NCBI GenBank assembly: GCA_045647525.1
Contig: JAZRMK010000065.1
Location: forward strand, 1 to 13,425
Direction of reading: 5' to 3'
From: UMGS172 sp045647525
GTDB taxonomy: Bacteria; Bacillota; Clostridia; Oscillospirales; Acutalibacteraceae
Length of the DNA stretch: 13,425 nucleotides
Position 1 is the first letter of the stretch. Each line of letters starts with the position of its first letter. This document shows, piece after piece, positions 6,441 through 12,929 of the stretch. The notes under the pieces are model-generated. The model was given only the letters and a program-made list of their open reading frames with translations. It made no database searches and was not told the origin of the DNA. Made by a program: the position numbers and the translations under genes.

Positions 6441-7352
6441 TCATTGTTCTACTGCGAATTCATCGGGATATGTTGCAGTCAGCGGAAACGCTGCCAGTTC
6501 ATACTTACCTCCGTATGATGAGCGACCCACATAATCGGTACTTTGATTCAGTCCACTTGGTATGCATACGCCATTGTTTTTAAGCACCTTAACTGTCAGA
6601 TTTTCATATATGGTTTCATCATTCACCTTTTTTTCGCAATTAATATTTATCAGACCGTTTGCACGGTATATAAATTCGGTAACTGTATACCCGCATTCCG
6701 TAATACTGTTTATAATAACATCACTTTTATTCAGTTGCATAAATTCAGACTCGGAGATCTTTATACCGCCGTACTCTTTAAACGATGTTCCGTCAAAATA
6801 CAAATAATATTTTTTATGTGACTGACCCGTCATCTTACCTGCACACAGTTGACGATCGGCACTCGTCACCAGCGTAAAGAAATCATCCCCACCCATAAAA
6901 GTAAGGTCCTCACCCGTGCCGGTCAATCTAATAGGTTGACCGGCACTCACTATGTACGCATACGACTGAGTAACCCCATCTGCCGTTGTGCCGTCAATAA
7001 TATATATTTGCTTAGACGATGCAGTGACAGTCGTAGGTGCCTCAGCAACCGTTATATCTCCTGCCAGCATCTTGACCGTTTGTGAGTCGGTGTACCACAG
7101 ATCACATATGCCATCGGTATCGACCAACGCAAAAGCCTGCATTTCTTGCTCACTATTATAATGATCTGTTGTAAAATAAAGAACTTCTCCGGAAATCCCG
7201 TTTGATTCAAGATATATATCAAACGCTTCCCTTAATGTGTACTGAACAATGTCTGATGTTTCATTGGTATCAACACTCTTCTGAGTACAACCCGACGTTA
7301 TTGATAAGCAAATAACAACAAGTATTAATAAACTACGGAAAATATTTTTCAT
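6441..7352 (-). CDS. Uncharacterised lipoprotein
   Basis: 303 residues that I do not assign to a named family. The N-terminus is a lipoprotein signal: a short basic start (MKNIFR), a hydrophobic stretch, and ITSGC with the candidate lipidated C22. The -3 residue is Thr, so the lipobox is slightly unusual. The mature part is rich in beta-type, aromatic and polar residues. It includes KKYYLYFDGTSFKEYGG, a pattern I associate with uncharacterised clostridial extracellular proteins, and FIYRANGLININC further on. It probably sits on the outer face of the cytoplasmic membrane. The ATG has AGGGAG eight bases upstream. It is transcribed away from the XRE/sigma/anti-sigma operon across a 224-base gap, so membership of that sigma factor's regulon is possible but not shown. 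No enzyme motif was recognised. Confidence 0.8.
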   Translation of the reverse strand: MKNIFRSLLILVVICLSITSGCTQKSVDTNETSDIVQYTLREAFDIYLESNGISGEVLYFTTDHYNSEQEMQAFALVDTDGICDLWYTDSQTVKMLAGDITVAEAPTTVTASSKQIYIIDGTTADGVTQSYAYIVSAGQPIRLTGTGEDLTFMGGDDFFTLVTSADRQLCAGKMTGQSHKKYYLYFDGTSFKEYGGIKISESEFMQLNKSDVIINSITECGYTVTEFIYRANGLININCEKKVNDETIYENLTVKVLKNNGVCIPSGLNQSTDYVGRSSYGGKYELAAFPLTATYPDEFAVEQ

Positions 7353-7530
7353 TTTTAATACTCCCTTTCTCAGCTGTTAATACAACCGCCCTTAATTTGA
7401 TTGCGGAAATTTCCTTTATCAAAGCGATTAAAAAAATGCAGAAATAATGGAAATTATGTCGAAATCTTAAAGTTACACTTTTAGTTCATAAGAACAACTT
7501 TATGTTAAATTAAACACCTTGGCTATATAC

Positions 7531-7552
7531 TTATTAAAGTAATACTTAATAA
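7531..7552. promoter_or_regulatory. Near-palindrome upstream of the XRE-sigma operon
   Basis: TTATTAAAGTA and TACTTAATAA form an inverted repeat with one extra base in the left arm, 25 bases before the XRE start codon. It is a candidate operator for that regulator or part of a promoter read by the sigma factor. I could not place a convincing housekeeping -35/-10 pair here. Confidence 0.35.
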
Positions 7553-7576
7553 CTTAGAGTGTAGGTGGAGGTTTGT

Positions 7577-7897
7577 ATGGTAAACAAAAATATCGGAAGA
7601 CGTGTTAGAAAATATCGGAAACTCGCCGGAATGAATCAAGAAGATTTGGCGGAAAAGACGTCATTGAGCGTAATCGCAATTTCAAATATCGAACGAGGAG
7701 TGAATTACCCGTCGTTTCATCATTTTATCGCTATTGCAAACGCATTAAACATCTCGGCTGACGCACTGTTAGTGGATGTCATAAACAATTCATACGAACA
7801 AGAGGCAAATGCACTTTCCGTAATGCTCGCAGATGTAGAACCGACCAAACGTATACAAATACTTACAATTATCAAAACCTTGCTGGAACAGCCCTGA
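7577..7897 (+). CDS. Small XRE-family transcriptional regulator
   Basis: 106 residues. Residues 5-64 form an XRE HTH: IGRRVRKYRKLAGMNQEDLA, then SLSVIAISNIERGVNYPSF as the recognition part, then IAIANALNISADALL. The remaining 40 residues are probably a short helical dimerisation tail. The ATG at 7577 is chosen because GGTGGAGG lies just upstream; an in-frame GTG at 7565 falls inside that ribosome binding site. Its stop is 17 bases before the sigma-factor start, so the two are very likely co-transcribed. Small XRE proteins at the head of sigma/anti-sigma operons are common in Clostridia, and a role in controlling the operon is inferred from position. No ligand-binding domain is present. Confidence 0.88.
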   Translation: MVNKNIGRRVRKYRKLAGMNQEDLAEKTSLSVIAISNIERGVNYPSFHHFIAIANALNISADALLVDVINNSYEQEANALSVMLADVEPTKRIQILTIIKTLLEQP

Positions 7898-7914
7898 TTC
7901 GATAGGTGAGCTAA

Positions 7915-8466
7915 ATGTTGCTGTTATACATAAATGTTTTCGACGATGACAGTCGATTGCTATCGGGTTTGCTTTATCGCGAACACAAGATCACCATGTT
8001 CAAGGCGGCTTACAAAATCTTAAAAGATGAACACTTGGCTGAAGATGCGGTACATAATGCATTTGAAAACATCTCCGCCCATCTTTATAAATTAAACAAT
8101 GTTAAAAGCGTAAGCACAAAAGCGTATTTGATCATTGTTGTAAAAAACGCTGCTAAAAAGATATATAATAAAAGAAAGCCCTTGCAAGACTGCGTTAGCA
8201 TACATGATAATGATTTTAGAATATCAGGTAGATCAGATACGGAAAGCGAAGTAATTGGTAAATTATCAAAACAACGCATTATCAAGTGCTTGGGCGAAAT
8301 GGATTCCAAGAATAGTGATATTCTTTTGATGAAATACTACCTAGAAAAGAATGATAAAGTAATAGCTTCCTCATTAGGCATTAGTGATAGTGCAGTCAGA
8401 AAACGGCTTGAACGGGCACGGAAGGATTTAATATTAAGGTATAGGGGTGAAAACGGTGAAGAATAG
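7915..8466 (+). CDS. ECF-like sigma-70 family RNA polymerase sigma factor
   Basis: 183 residues. Region 2 covers about 18-82 (FKAAYKILKDEHLAEDAVHNAF, where the LAEDAVHNAF part matches the core-binding sigma-2 helix). Region 4 covers about 120-172 (KVIASSLGISDSAVRKRLERARKDL, a DNA-binding HTH for the -35 element). The linker between them is short and regions 1 and 3 are missing, as in ECF and ECF-like sigma factors. It would direct RNA polymerase to a small set of promoters that I cannot define. AGGTGA lies five bases before the ATG. The 3' end overlaps the start of the next gene, a membrane protein of anti-sigma type, which implies translational coupling and joint stoichiometry. The trigger is unknown. 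Confidence 0.9.
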   Translation: MLLLYINVFDDDSRLLSGLLYREHKITMFKAAYKILKDEHLAEDAVHNAFENISAHLYKLNNVKSVSTKAYLIIVVKNAAKKIYNKRKPLQDCVSIHDNDFRISGRSDTESEVIGKLSKQRIIKCLGEMDSKNSDILLMKYYLEKNDKVIASSLGISDSAVRKRLERARKDLILRYRGENGEE

Positions 8467-9133
8467 CGATATTTTCAGCAGTGACGAATTCCGCGAAGCT
8501 TGCGAGGAATACTGCGAAAAAATGGTGGCAGACAATTTGAACAGTGGTCCTGAAACACATGAATTCTCCGAAGATTTTGAAAAGAAAATGTCCGAACTTT
8601 TAAAAGAACCGACAAAAAATCGATTCAGAATATTCAACGCCGTCGGCAAACGCGTAGCTATTGTATTTATTGCCTTTGCTTTAATTATGACAACAACCGT
8701 TTTCAGTGTTAAAGCGTTACGTGTCCCGGTCATTGAGTTCTTTGTAAAGATATATGAGGAATTTAGCGCTCTGTTTGTTGACAGCAGCGACGCCGATTAT
8801 AATGATGATTTTGTGTTCGAAGCAAAAGAACCAAAGCTGATCTTAGACGGATTTGAGGCTGGCGAAACAATTGTTTATGATAATATGTATCAGGTCGAAT
8901 ACATAACAGATACGAATATCAAATACTATTTCAAACAAAATATTCTCTATCAAAACCAAATGGTAGACACCAACGAATATAATGAAGTAATAGAAACAAA
9001 TGGAATAAAAATGTATTATTATAATGGCGATTACCACAATAAATTAATTTGGTACGACTCACAATATTCATATATGGTTTCCGGCAACATTAGCAAGAAG
9101 GATATGATAAAAATTGCACAATCGGTAGAATAA
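8456..9133 (+). CDS. Putative membrane anti-sigma factor with a DUF4367-like C-terminus
   Basis: 225 residues from GTG 8456, which is preceded by AGGGGTGA at five bases. GTG 8447, three codons longer, is also possible. The N-terminal 60 residues are charged and helical and would face the cytoplasm to hold the sigma factor. One membrane segment lies at about 66-87 (VAIVFIAFALIMTTTVFSV). The outside part ends in GIKMYYYNGDYHNKLIWYDSQYSYMVSG followed by a short helix, written here in two pieces: GIKMYYYNG and WYDSQYSYMVSGNISKKDM. This resembles DUF4367-type sensor domains found in clostridial anti-sigma proteins (family knowledge, moderate). It overlaps the sigma gene by 11 bases. No zinc-binding HxxxCxxC motif is visible, so it is not a ZAS-type anti-sigma. 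Release signal unknown. Confidence 0.78.
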   Translation: MKNSDIFSSDEFREACEEYCEKMVADNLNSGPETHEFSEDFEKKMSELLKEPTKNRFRIFNAVGKRVAIVFIAFALIMTTTVFSVKALRVPVIEFFVKIYEEFSALFVDSSDADYNDDFVFEAKEPKLILDGFEAGETIVYDNMYQVEYITDTNIKYYFKQNILYQNQMVDTNEYNEVIETNGIKMYYYNGDYHNKLIWYDSQYSYMVSGNISKKDMIKIAQSVE

Positions 9134-9223
9134 TAAAATACTTATTGGTAGTTGATATCAATCATTTGTCACCAATGGCCACTCCGTTGCATGACCACAT
9201 AACGTCTTTTAAAAACAAGATTT

Positions 9224-9258
9224 AAAATAAACCGGCTGATAAACAGCCGGTTTATTTT
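9224..9258. terminator. Bidirectional terminator between the anti-sigma and Arc-like genes
   Basis: A perfect 15-bp stem, AAAATAAACCGGCTG (9224-9238) and CAGCCGGTTTATTTT (9244-9258), with an ATAAA loop. The AT-rich outer part gives T-rich tails on both strands. It serves the convergent sigma operon and the Arc-like gene, whose TAA codon (9252-9254) lies within the stem. Confidence 0.9.
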
Positions 9259-9425
9259 GTTATTTCGATTTTACCATTCTCTTTCTCATACTCGGCAACG
9301 TGCTTTTTAATAAACTGTGCGATCTCCTTATTTGCAGAACGTCCTTCCGATTCGGCTACATACCTAAACTTTTTAAAAAGTAAACGATCGATCCTCAAGG
9401 TATAGCGCAAAAGTTTATCTTCCAT
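9252..9425 (-). CDS. 57-residue Arc-like ribbon-helix-helix DNA-binding protein
   Basis: Translated from the minus strand it begins MEDKLLRYTLRIDRLLF and continues KKFRYVAESEGRSANKEIAQ. The basic beta strand (LRYTLRID), the helix starting at LLFKKFRYVAESEG, and RSANKEIAQFIKKHVAEY match the ribbon-helix-helix fold. Arc of phage P22 has the same length and a very similar GRSVNSEI turn (recalled). The ATG has GAGGTG five bases upstream. It is divergent from a SLOG-fold gene, with overlapping promoters and paired inverted sites between them. It probably represses both promoters; this is inference. RHH proteins are also common antitoxins, but the partner here does not look like a known toxin. Confidence in the reading frame is high despite its size. 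Confidence 0.85.
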   Translation of the reverse strand: MEDKLLRYTLRIDRLLFKKFRYVAESEGRSANKEIAQFIKKHVAEYEKENGKIEITK

Positions 9426-9442
9426 TTTTACACCTCAATTGT

Positions 9443-9463
9443 GTTATTATGATGTTATTATGA
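9443..9463. promoter_or_regulatory. Tandem GTTATTATGA repeats and operator half at the Arc-like gene
   Basis: GTTATTATGA occurs at 9443-9452 and again at 9454-9463, a period of 11 bases, about one helical turn. Within it ATGATGTTATTAT (9449-9461) is matched in 12 of 13 positions by the inverse of 9507-9519. The site covers the expected start of the minus-strand promoter. Ribbon-helix-helix proteins often bind such phased subsites. Confidence 0.6.
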
Positions 9464-9467
9464 CTTA

Positions 9468-9496
9468 ATTATAGTGAAAATATTGCGTTTTTCCAA
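9468..9496 (-). promoter_or_regulatory. Promoter of the Arc-like gene
   Basis: On the minus strand TTGGAA (9491-9496), a 17-base spacer and TATAAT (9468-9473). The -35 box is weak (4 of 6) and the -10 box perfect. It overlaps the opposite promoter, so the two compete for polymerase. Confidence 0.55.
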
Positions 9497-9511
9497 AAGT
9501 AGTGGTATAAT
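9483..9511 (+). promoter_or_regulatory. Promoter of the SLOG-fold gene
   Basis: TTGCGT (9483-9488), a 17-base spacer and a perfect TATAAT (9506-9511). Transcription would start near 9518, about 30 bases before the start codon. Confidence 0.7.
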
Positions 9512-9519
9512 GACATCAT
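9507..9519. promoter_or_regulatory. Inverted operator half overlapping the SLOG-gene promoter
   Basis: ATAATGACATCAT is the inverse complement, with one mismatch, of ATGATGTTATTAT at 9449-9461. It covers most of the -10 box and the likely transcription start of the SLOG-fold gene, and contains the small palindrome ATGACATCAT with its flanks. Together the two copies frame both promoters. Confidence 0.6.
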
Positions 9520-9547
9520 TTTGACGCAAAGATTGTGAGGTGTTAAC

Positions 9548-9883
9548 TTGAAAGTAGCAATAATCGGTTCAAGAAAAATAACTGTTGGTAATTTGCAGGA
9601 TTACCTGCCCGACGGTGTTACGGATATCGTTTCAGGCGGTGCAAAAGGTATTGATGAATGTGCGCGCAAATATGCCGAGGAACATCGGATCAAACTGGTT
9701 GAGTTTCTCCCTGAATACAGCAAATACAGGCGAAACGCTCCTCTAAAACGAAATCTGTTGATTATTGATTACGCCGACGAAGTTATCGCTTTTTGGGACG
9801 GTGTATCACACGGCACAAAATTTGTTATCGATAATTGCCGCAAGATGAATAAAAAAGTGACCGTATTCATAAAGCAGTCATAA
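9548..9883 (+). CDS. Small SLOG-fold (DUF2493-like) protein
   Basis: 111 residues forming a single Rossmann-like SLOG domain. Visible motifs: MKVAIIGSRK (1-10), SGGAKGID (29-36), RRNAPLKRN (61-69) and AFWDGVSHGTK (81-91). These are hallmarks of the DUF2493/YpsA-like branch of the SLOG superfamily, whose members (DprA, LOG, TIR-linked sensors) bind nucleotides or nucleotide-derived ligands. The stand-alone domain here has no attached effector, so its reaction or ligand is unknown. The start is TTG 9548, with GAGGTG seven bases upstream; no ATG is available near the conserved N-terminus. It is divergent from the Arc-like repressor gene and shares operator-like sites with it. Genes of this type often sit on phages and mobile elements, which fits the accessory look of this part of the window. 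Confidence 0.85.
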   Translation: MKVAIIGSRKITVGNLQDYLPDGVTDIVSGGAKGIDECARKYAEEHRIKLVEFLPEYSKYRRNAPLKRNLLIIDYADEVIAFWDGVSHGTKFVIDNCRKMNKKVTVFIKQS

Positions 9884-9949
9884 ATATCGGGACATGCCAA
9901 TATATATATGACAAGAGCTCTTAATTTTAAAAAAGGAGTTGTGTCATAT

Positions 9950-10369
9950 ATGAAAATCGTATCAGGTATCCTTGCGGCATTAATGATTTTAATTATTCCA
10001 TTTGGCATCAATGCAGAGGCTACTACCCCTGATGACCCATACGGTGTTATGCCGGCATTTGATTATATTAGCGACGCCGGTTGCACACTCTATATCACTG
10101 AAAGCGGTAAGGCCTCCTTTACTTCTGACATCAACGGTTACTCAGACGTTTTAATGATAGAAGTCTTTGTCCGTTTACAGAGAAAGGTGGGTAACACTTG
10201 GAAAGATGTTGCCACCAACAGTGTTGTGGCTTATGATGATTTCGCTTGCTGCGAGGGAACATATTACCTTGTTGACAGAGGCGTCTACCGCACTGAAACC
10301 ACATTTACAGTTTATACGGCAGATGATTTAGAGACAGTAGTGGGTTACAGCAGTCAAGTGACCTTCTAA
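9950..10369 (+). CDS. Small secreted protein of unknown function
   Basis: 139 residues. A classic signal peptide (MKIVSGILAALMILIIPFG) probably ends at about residue 22-24 (NAEA-TTPDD). The mature part of about 115 residues looks all-beta: CTLYITESGKASFTSDI, then VFVRLQRKVGNTWKDVATNS, and a tail GVYRTETTFTVYTADD. It has three cysteines, two of them adjacent. The pattern resembles small extracellular DUF families seen in Firmicutes (possibly DUF6147; low confidence). I chose ATG 9950 because the signal peptide begins there and GGAG lies 11 bases upstream; the longer frame from ATG 9908 adds a non-signal stretch. It follows the SLOG gene by 66 bases on the same strand with no terminator between, so they may be co-transcribed. 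Confidence 0.75.
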   Translation: MKIVSGILAALMILIIPFGINAEATTPDDPYGVMPAFDYISDAGCTLYITESGKASFTSDINGYSDVLMIEVFVRLQRKVGNTWKDVATNSVVAYDDFACCEGTYYLVDRGVYRTETTFTVYTADDLETVVGYSSQVTF

Positions 10370-10379
10370 AAATAAAAGG

Positions 10380-10407
10380 TGCTCCGCAAAAGCGGAGCAT
10401 TTTTTTG
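10380..10407 (+). terminator. Intrinsic terminator after the secreted-protein gene
   Basis: TGCTCCGC, loop AAAA, GCGGAGCA, then seven to eight T bases. A compact GC-rich stem typical of Rho-independent termination, 10 bases after the stop codon. Confidence 0.95.
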
Positions 10408-10460
10408 CAGAAATTTGTCACAATTTGTAGATTTAGAGATTATATAGATAGAAGATTTTT

Positions 10461-10500
10461 CAGCATTTCGATTCCTTTAGAATCGGAATGCTGCTTTTTG
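10461..10500 (+). terminator. Leader hairpin-terminator ahead of the HTH_11 gene
   Basis: CAGCATTTCGATTC (10461-10474) pairs with GAATCGGAATGCTG (10480-10493) with one G-U pair and a CTTTA loop, followed by CTTTTTGTTTT. It lies 43 bases before the HTH gene and after the previous terminator, so it has no gene of its own to end. Options are a leader attenuator, the 3' end of a small RNA, or a decayed remnant. No strong promoter was found in 10408-10460. Confidence 0.7.
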
Positions 10501-10542
10501 TTTTCAATCGATTTTACTTTATCAAAGGAAGAAGGTGAGGGT

Positions 10543-10890
10543 ATGTCGGAAACTACCGAAAGACAGTTCCGTTTGCTTAACGTATTAAGCCGTCGCCGAC
10601 ACGATACTGTCGGCAATCTTGCCGCGGAATTCGGTGTTTCCGAGCGTACCATTCGCCGAGACATTGATGTTTTAAGCACGATTGCGCCGATATATACACA
10701 ATCCGGAAGATATTCCGGCGGTGTGTATATGATCGACGGTTATTACACAAACAGAGTATATTTAACTGCTGAGCAGGAACGGGTACTTAAATATATTGTC
10801 GAGTGCATAAAACTTAACAAAAGACCTATATTGACAAACTCCGAAACAAATTGTATTTCAGAAGTTATCAAAACATATTCCCTACCGTAG
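10543..10890 (+). CDS. Small DeoR/HTH_11-type DNA-binding protein
   Basis: 115 residues. Residues 5-65 form a winged helix of the DeoR/HTH_11 kind: RQFRLLNVLSRRRHDTVGNL, AAEFGVSERTIRRDIDVL (recognition helix) and GVYMIDGYY as the wing. The tail (LTAEQERVLKYIVECIKLNK onward) is a short helical segment. Full-length DeoR or YafY/WYL regulators are about 250-320 residues with a ligand domain, so this is either a stand-alone HTH protein of the type found on mobile elements or the N-terminal remnant of a longer one. The 140 bases after the stop show no continuation, and the frame reads cleanly. The ATG at 10543 is supported by AAGGTGAGGG just upstream; the longer frame back to 10405 runs through two terminator-like sequences and is rejected. 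Confidence 0.82.
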   Translation: MSETTERQFRLLNVLSRRRHDTVGNLAAEFGVSERTIRRDIDVLSTIAPIYTQSGRYSGGVYMIDGYYTNRVYLTAEQERVLKYIVECIKLNKRPILTNSETNCISEVIKTYSLP

Positions 10891-10994
10891 CTTTAACCGC
10901 AACTTATAGTGACGGCCGTGGCTGTCAACTCACTGAAAATACTTATTGCCGAGTAATCATAAAAAGCAAGCCGAACATCTTCCGACCTAAATTC

Positions 10995-11030
10995 AAAAAA
11001 TCTCCCGTTGAAAATACCAACAGGAGATTT
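10995..11030 (-). terminator. Intrinsic terminator of the lysis cassette
   Basis: On the minus strand AAATCTCCTGTTG pairs with CAACGGGAGATTT through one T-G pair, and a run of T follows (A at 10995-11000 on the plus strand). It lies a few bases after the holin stop codon. It would also act partly for the plus-strand HTH gene that converges on it. Confidence 0.88.
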
Positions 11031-11034
11031 TCGC

Positions 11035-11325
11035 TTATTTAGGTTCGAAAAGTTTCGGGAACGCTTTCTTAACTGCCTCAAAGCCGCCGTTCGCGGCGAG
11101 CGCTACTATCACTCCGTTGAAAACGATCAGCACGGCATTTGAAATATTAAGCTGTCTGGTGAAAAAATATGCCGGATACAAAACAATCAGCGACACAATG
11201 TAACTCCACAACTGTGTAGGTAACTTTTTAATAAGCCTAAAACCCTTGGTAAACTGAGTAACGATGAGAACCATTGCCAGTGCTCCGGCATAGGTTGCTA
11301 ACATCGACCATTCAACAAACTCCAT
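11035..11325 (-). CDS. Phage-type holin
   Basis: 96 residues with three probable membrane segments (about 7-25, 40-57 and 62-80), a basic loop (KGFRLIKKL) between the first two, and a charged C-terminal tail (EAVKKAFPKLFEPK). Size, topology and position directly behind an endolysin gene mark it as a holin, which forms membrane lesions that let the endolysin reach the cell wall. AAGGTG lies six bases before the ATG, and 14 bases separate it from the endolysin stop. Last gene of the cassette before a terminator. The exact holin family is not certain from sequence alone. Confidence 0.8.
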   Translation of the reverse strand: MEFVEWSMLATYAGALAMVLIVTQFTKGFRLIKKLPTQLWSYIVSLIVLYPAYFFTRQLNISNAVLIVFNGVIVALAANGGFEAVKKAFPKLFEPK

Positions 11326-11339
11326 ATTATCACCTTACT

Positions 11340-12569
11340 TTACAACATTTTTGTATGATCCAAAGAGATCCATCCGGCCCCGGATTTCAATTTTCCCCAC
11401 TTGAAAGCACCTTTTCCAACACTTTCAGCGACAACAGTATAGACACCGCGATCGTTGATAGCACCCACAATTTCAAAATCAGTGCCGGCACCGTTTCTGA
11501 TGTTCAGACTGCTTGCCGTCACCTTCACCAAATACGGAGAAAAATCATCAGCGTTATTCTTTTTGAGGTCAACGGCCGTCAAATATCTTGTATTGATGGG
11601 CGAATTTATTGAATTATCGCCCTTTTCATTTTTGTCGATGACCGCTCTGTCACCGCTTACATTTTTAACATACCAATTTTGCGACTTGACCCATTTGGGA
11701 ATAGATTTTCCACTGTAATAAACCGCATCTCCACTAAGTTTTACGAGTTCTCCTGCTTTAACTTTAACGGCGGCATCGAAGTCAGGTGTCACAACGTACT
11801 GTTGTAGCGACGAAGGTGTGGTTTCGGGTATTTCCCGCACATTTCCGTTAAGCTCATCTAAGTAACCGCTGACAAGAGTTTTAAATGAACGCCAGTTTTT
11901 CAAAGCTACTGTCCTGTTTGTGCTGCCGAAAATATACGACGGGCACCACTTTTTTCCACGTACGGGATTGGTACACTGTTCATCAGTATGAGCAAACACT
12001 TGGCCGACAGACTTGTTTACCCAGTATGTATGTGTCAGCAGATTGTCTATTGTCAACTCGTGTTTCCACAAGAGCCAAGCGGCAAGTCTTGCACCGTTGT
12101 CACGTGCTTTTGCATCATGTGCGGCGGTATCACCCATGATTATCTCAATGCTGATGCTTGTCATATTTCCGCCATCAGCCACCGACCCGTCACCTGAGTG
12201 CCAGGACACCTCGGCCGATCCGGGTGGATCGTTCGAAACTTGACCCGTGCCGGCTTTTAAGTTTTGCCACGCACAGACATCGTCCACAAAAAAATGAACT
12301 CTGGCAGAATCCATATTCTCGTTATAGGTGGCACGCGTGTACTGTTCGCCGTCATCCTCTACTCCGGCAAGGTCGTTTGTGTTGTGCACGGTAATCGACA
12401 GTGGCTTCCCTGTTCCGCCGTTGAGCTTCATATTCTTTTTATATAACGCGTTTGCAGAAAATCCTGCTTTCTCGGCCTTGGAAACATCTTTCCAACGCAG
12501 ACCGTCAGGAACGATCTTCTCACGCACCTCAACGCCGTTAACGGTATATGTATTGTTTGGAATTAACAA
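11340..12569 (-). CDS. N-acetylmuramoyl-L-alanine amidase endolysin with C-terminal SH3-like wall-binding domains
   Basis: 409 residues, no signal peptide. Residues about 20-240 are an Amidase_2 (PGRP-type) zinc domain. Probable zinc ligands are H62 (SITVHNT), H180 (LLTHTYW) and C209 (KWCPSY); other family marks are SWHSGDG at 122-128 and SIEI with E142. It cuts the bond between N-acetylmuramate and L-alanine in peptidoglycan. A linker leads to two small beta modules: residues 262-336 (VYYSGKSIPKWVKSQNWYV, then INSPINTRYL), a type I know from clostridial phage lysins, and a bacterial SH3 domain at 345-409 (ASSLNIRNGAGTDFEIVGAI, then GWISLDHTKML). Both probably bind the wall. The start is TTG 12569 with GGAGAG six bases upstream. 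Lacking a signal peptide, it should need the adjacent holin for export. Confidence 0.93.
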   Translation of the reverse strand: MLIPNNTYTVNGVEVREKIVPDGLRWKDVSKAEKAGFSANALYKKNMKLNGGTGKPLSITVHNTNDLAGVEDDGEQYTRATYNENMDSARVHFFVDDVCAWQNLKAGTGQVSNDPPGSAEVSWHSGDGSVADGGNMTSISIEIIMGDTAAHDAKARDNGARLAAWLLWKHELTIDNLLTHTYWVNKSVGQVFAHTDEQCTNPVRGKKWCPSYIFGSTNRTVALKNWRSFKTLVSGYLDELNGNVREIPETTPSSLQQYVVTPDFDAAVKVKAGELVKLSGDAVYYSGKSIPKWVKSQNWYVKNVSGDRAVIDKNEKGDNSINSPINTRYLTAVDLKKNNADDFSPYLVKVTASSLNIRNGAGTDFEIVGAINDRGVYTVVAESVGKGAFKWGKLKSGAGWISLDHTKML

Positions 12570-12584
12570 AAGAATCTCTCCTTT

Positions 12585-12878
12585 CTAACCTGCAAAGACA
12601 GCGCCGAGAACCATAGAAACAAGTCCGCCCGACATCGCAACAATTATTGCCGCTACGATCTGCTGCATTCGCTGTTTTGGCTGACTGTCGATTTCCTCGA
12701 TTTTACGTTCATGTCTTGCAAGATGTTCGTTGGTGTGCCTCAATTCGTTAGCGAGTGTAAGGAGAGATTCATTCATAGAACGAATCTCATTGTGCACTGC
12801 TTTCAAATCAGAAACATCACGTTCAAGTGTTTTAAGCATATGTTCATGACGTTCGACCGTCATGTATATATCATCCAT
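12585..12878 (-). CDS. XhlA-like coiled-coil / tail-anchored lysis protein
   Basis: 97 residues. Residues 1-72 are strongly charged and heptad-like (MLKTLERDVSDLKAVHNEI and ELRHTNEHLARHERKIEEID), predicting a long coiled coil. Residues 73-96 are one membrane segment (IVAAIIVAMSGGLVSMVLGAV). This is the plan of XhlA/hemolysin-type proteins of Bacillus prophage lysis cassettes, which cooperate with holin and amidase. AAAGGAG lies eight bases before the ATG. Its stop codon falls just before the endolysin ribosome binding site, so translation is likely coupled. First gene of the three-gene lysis cassette. The fold call is firm; the XhlA role is inferred from layout and neighbours. Confidence 0.8.
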   Translation of the reverse strand: MDDIYMTVERHEHMLKTLERDVSDLKAVHNEIRSMNESLLTLANELRHTNEHLARHERKIEEIDSQPKQRMQQIVAAIIVAMSGGLVSMVLGAVFAG

Positions 12879-12929
12879 TAAGATACTCCTTTCTTTGTAT
12901 TTACAGCTGCAAACATAATATATATAACA

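Noticed and set aside
9134..9223. Structured element with ATTGGT/ACCAAT arms and a TTGATATCAA palindrome after the anti-sigma gene
   Set aside because: The arms are short and far apart; it is compatible with chance in AT-rich DNA and has no adjoining gene to regulate.
9252..9883. Classical toxin-antitoxin pair
   Set aside because: The Arc-like protein could be an antitoxin, but the two genes are divergent and the partner has a SLOG fold rather than a known toxin fold.
10405..10542. N-terminal extension of the HTH_11 protein
   Set aside because: It would translate through the end of one terminator and the whole of another; the ATG at 10543 has a strong ribosome binding site and begins the recognised domain.
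10893..11081. Minus-strand 62-codon frame after the holin gene
   Set aside because: It overlaps the holin gene end and its terminator, and has no family signal.
11885..12588. Several plus-strand frames opposite the endolysin gene
   Set aside because: All are antisense shadows of a gene with a clear catalytic domain; compositions are unlike real proteins of this window.
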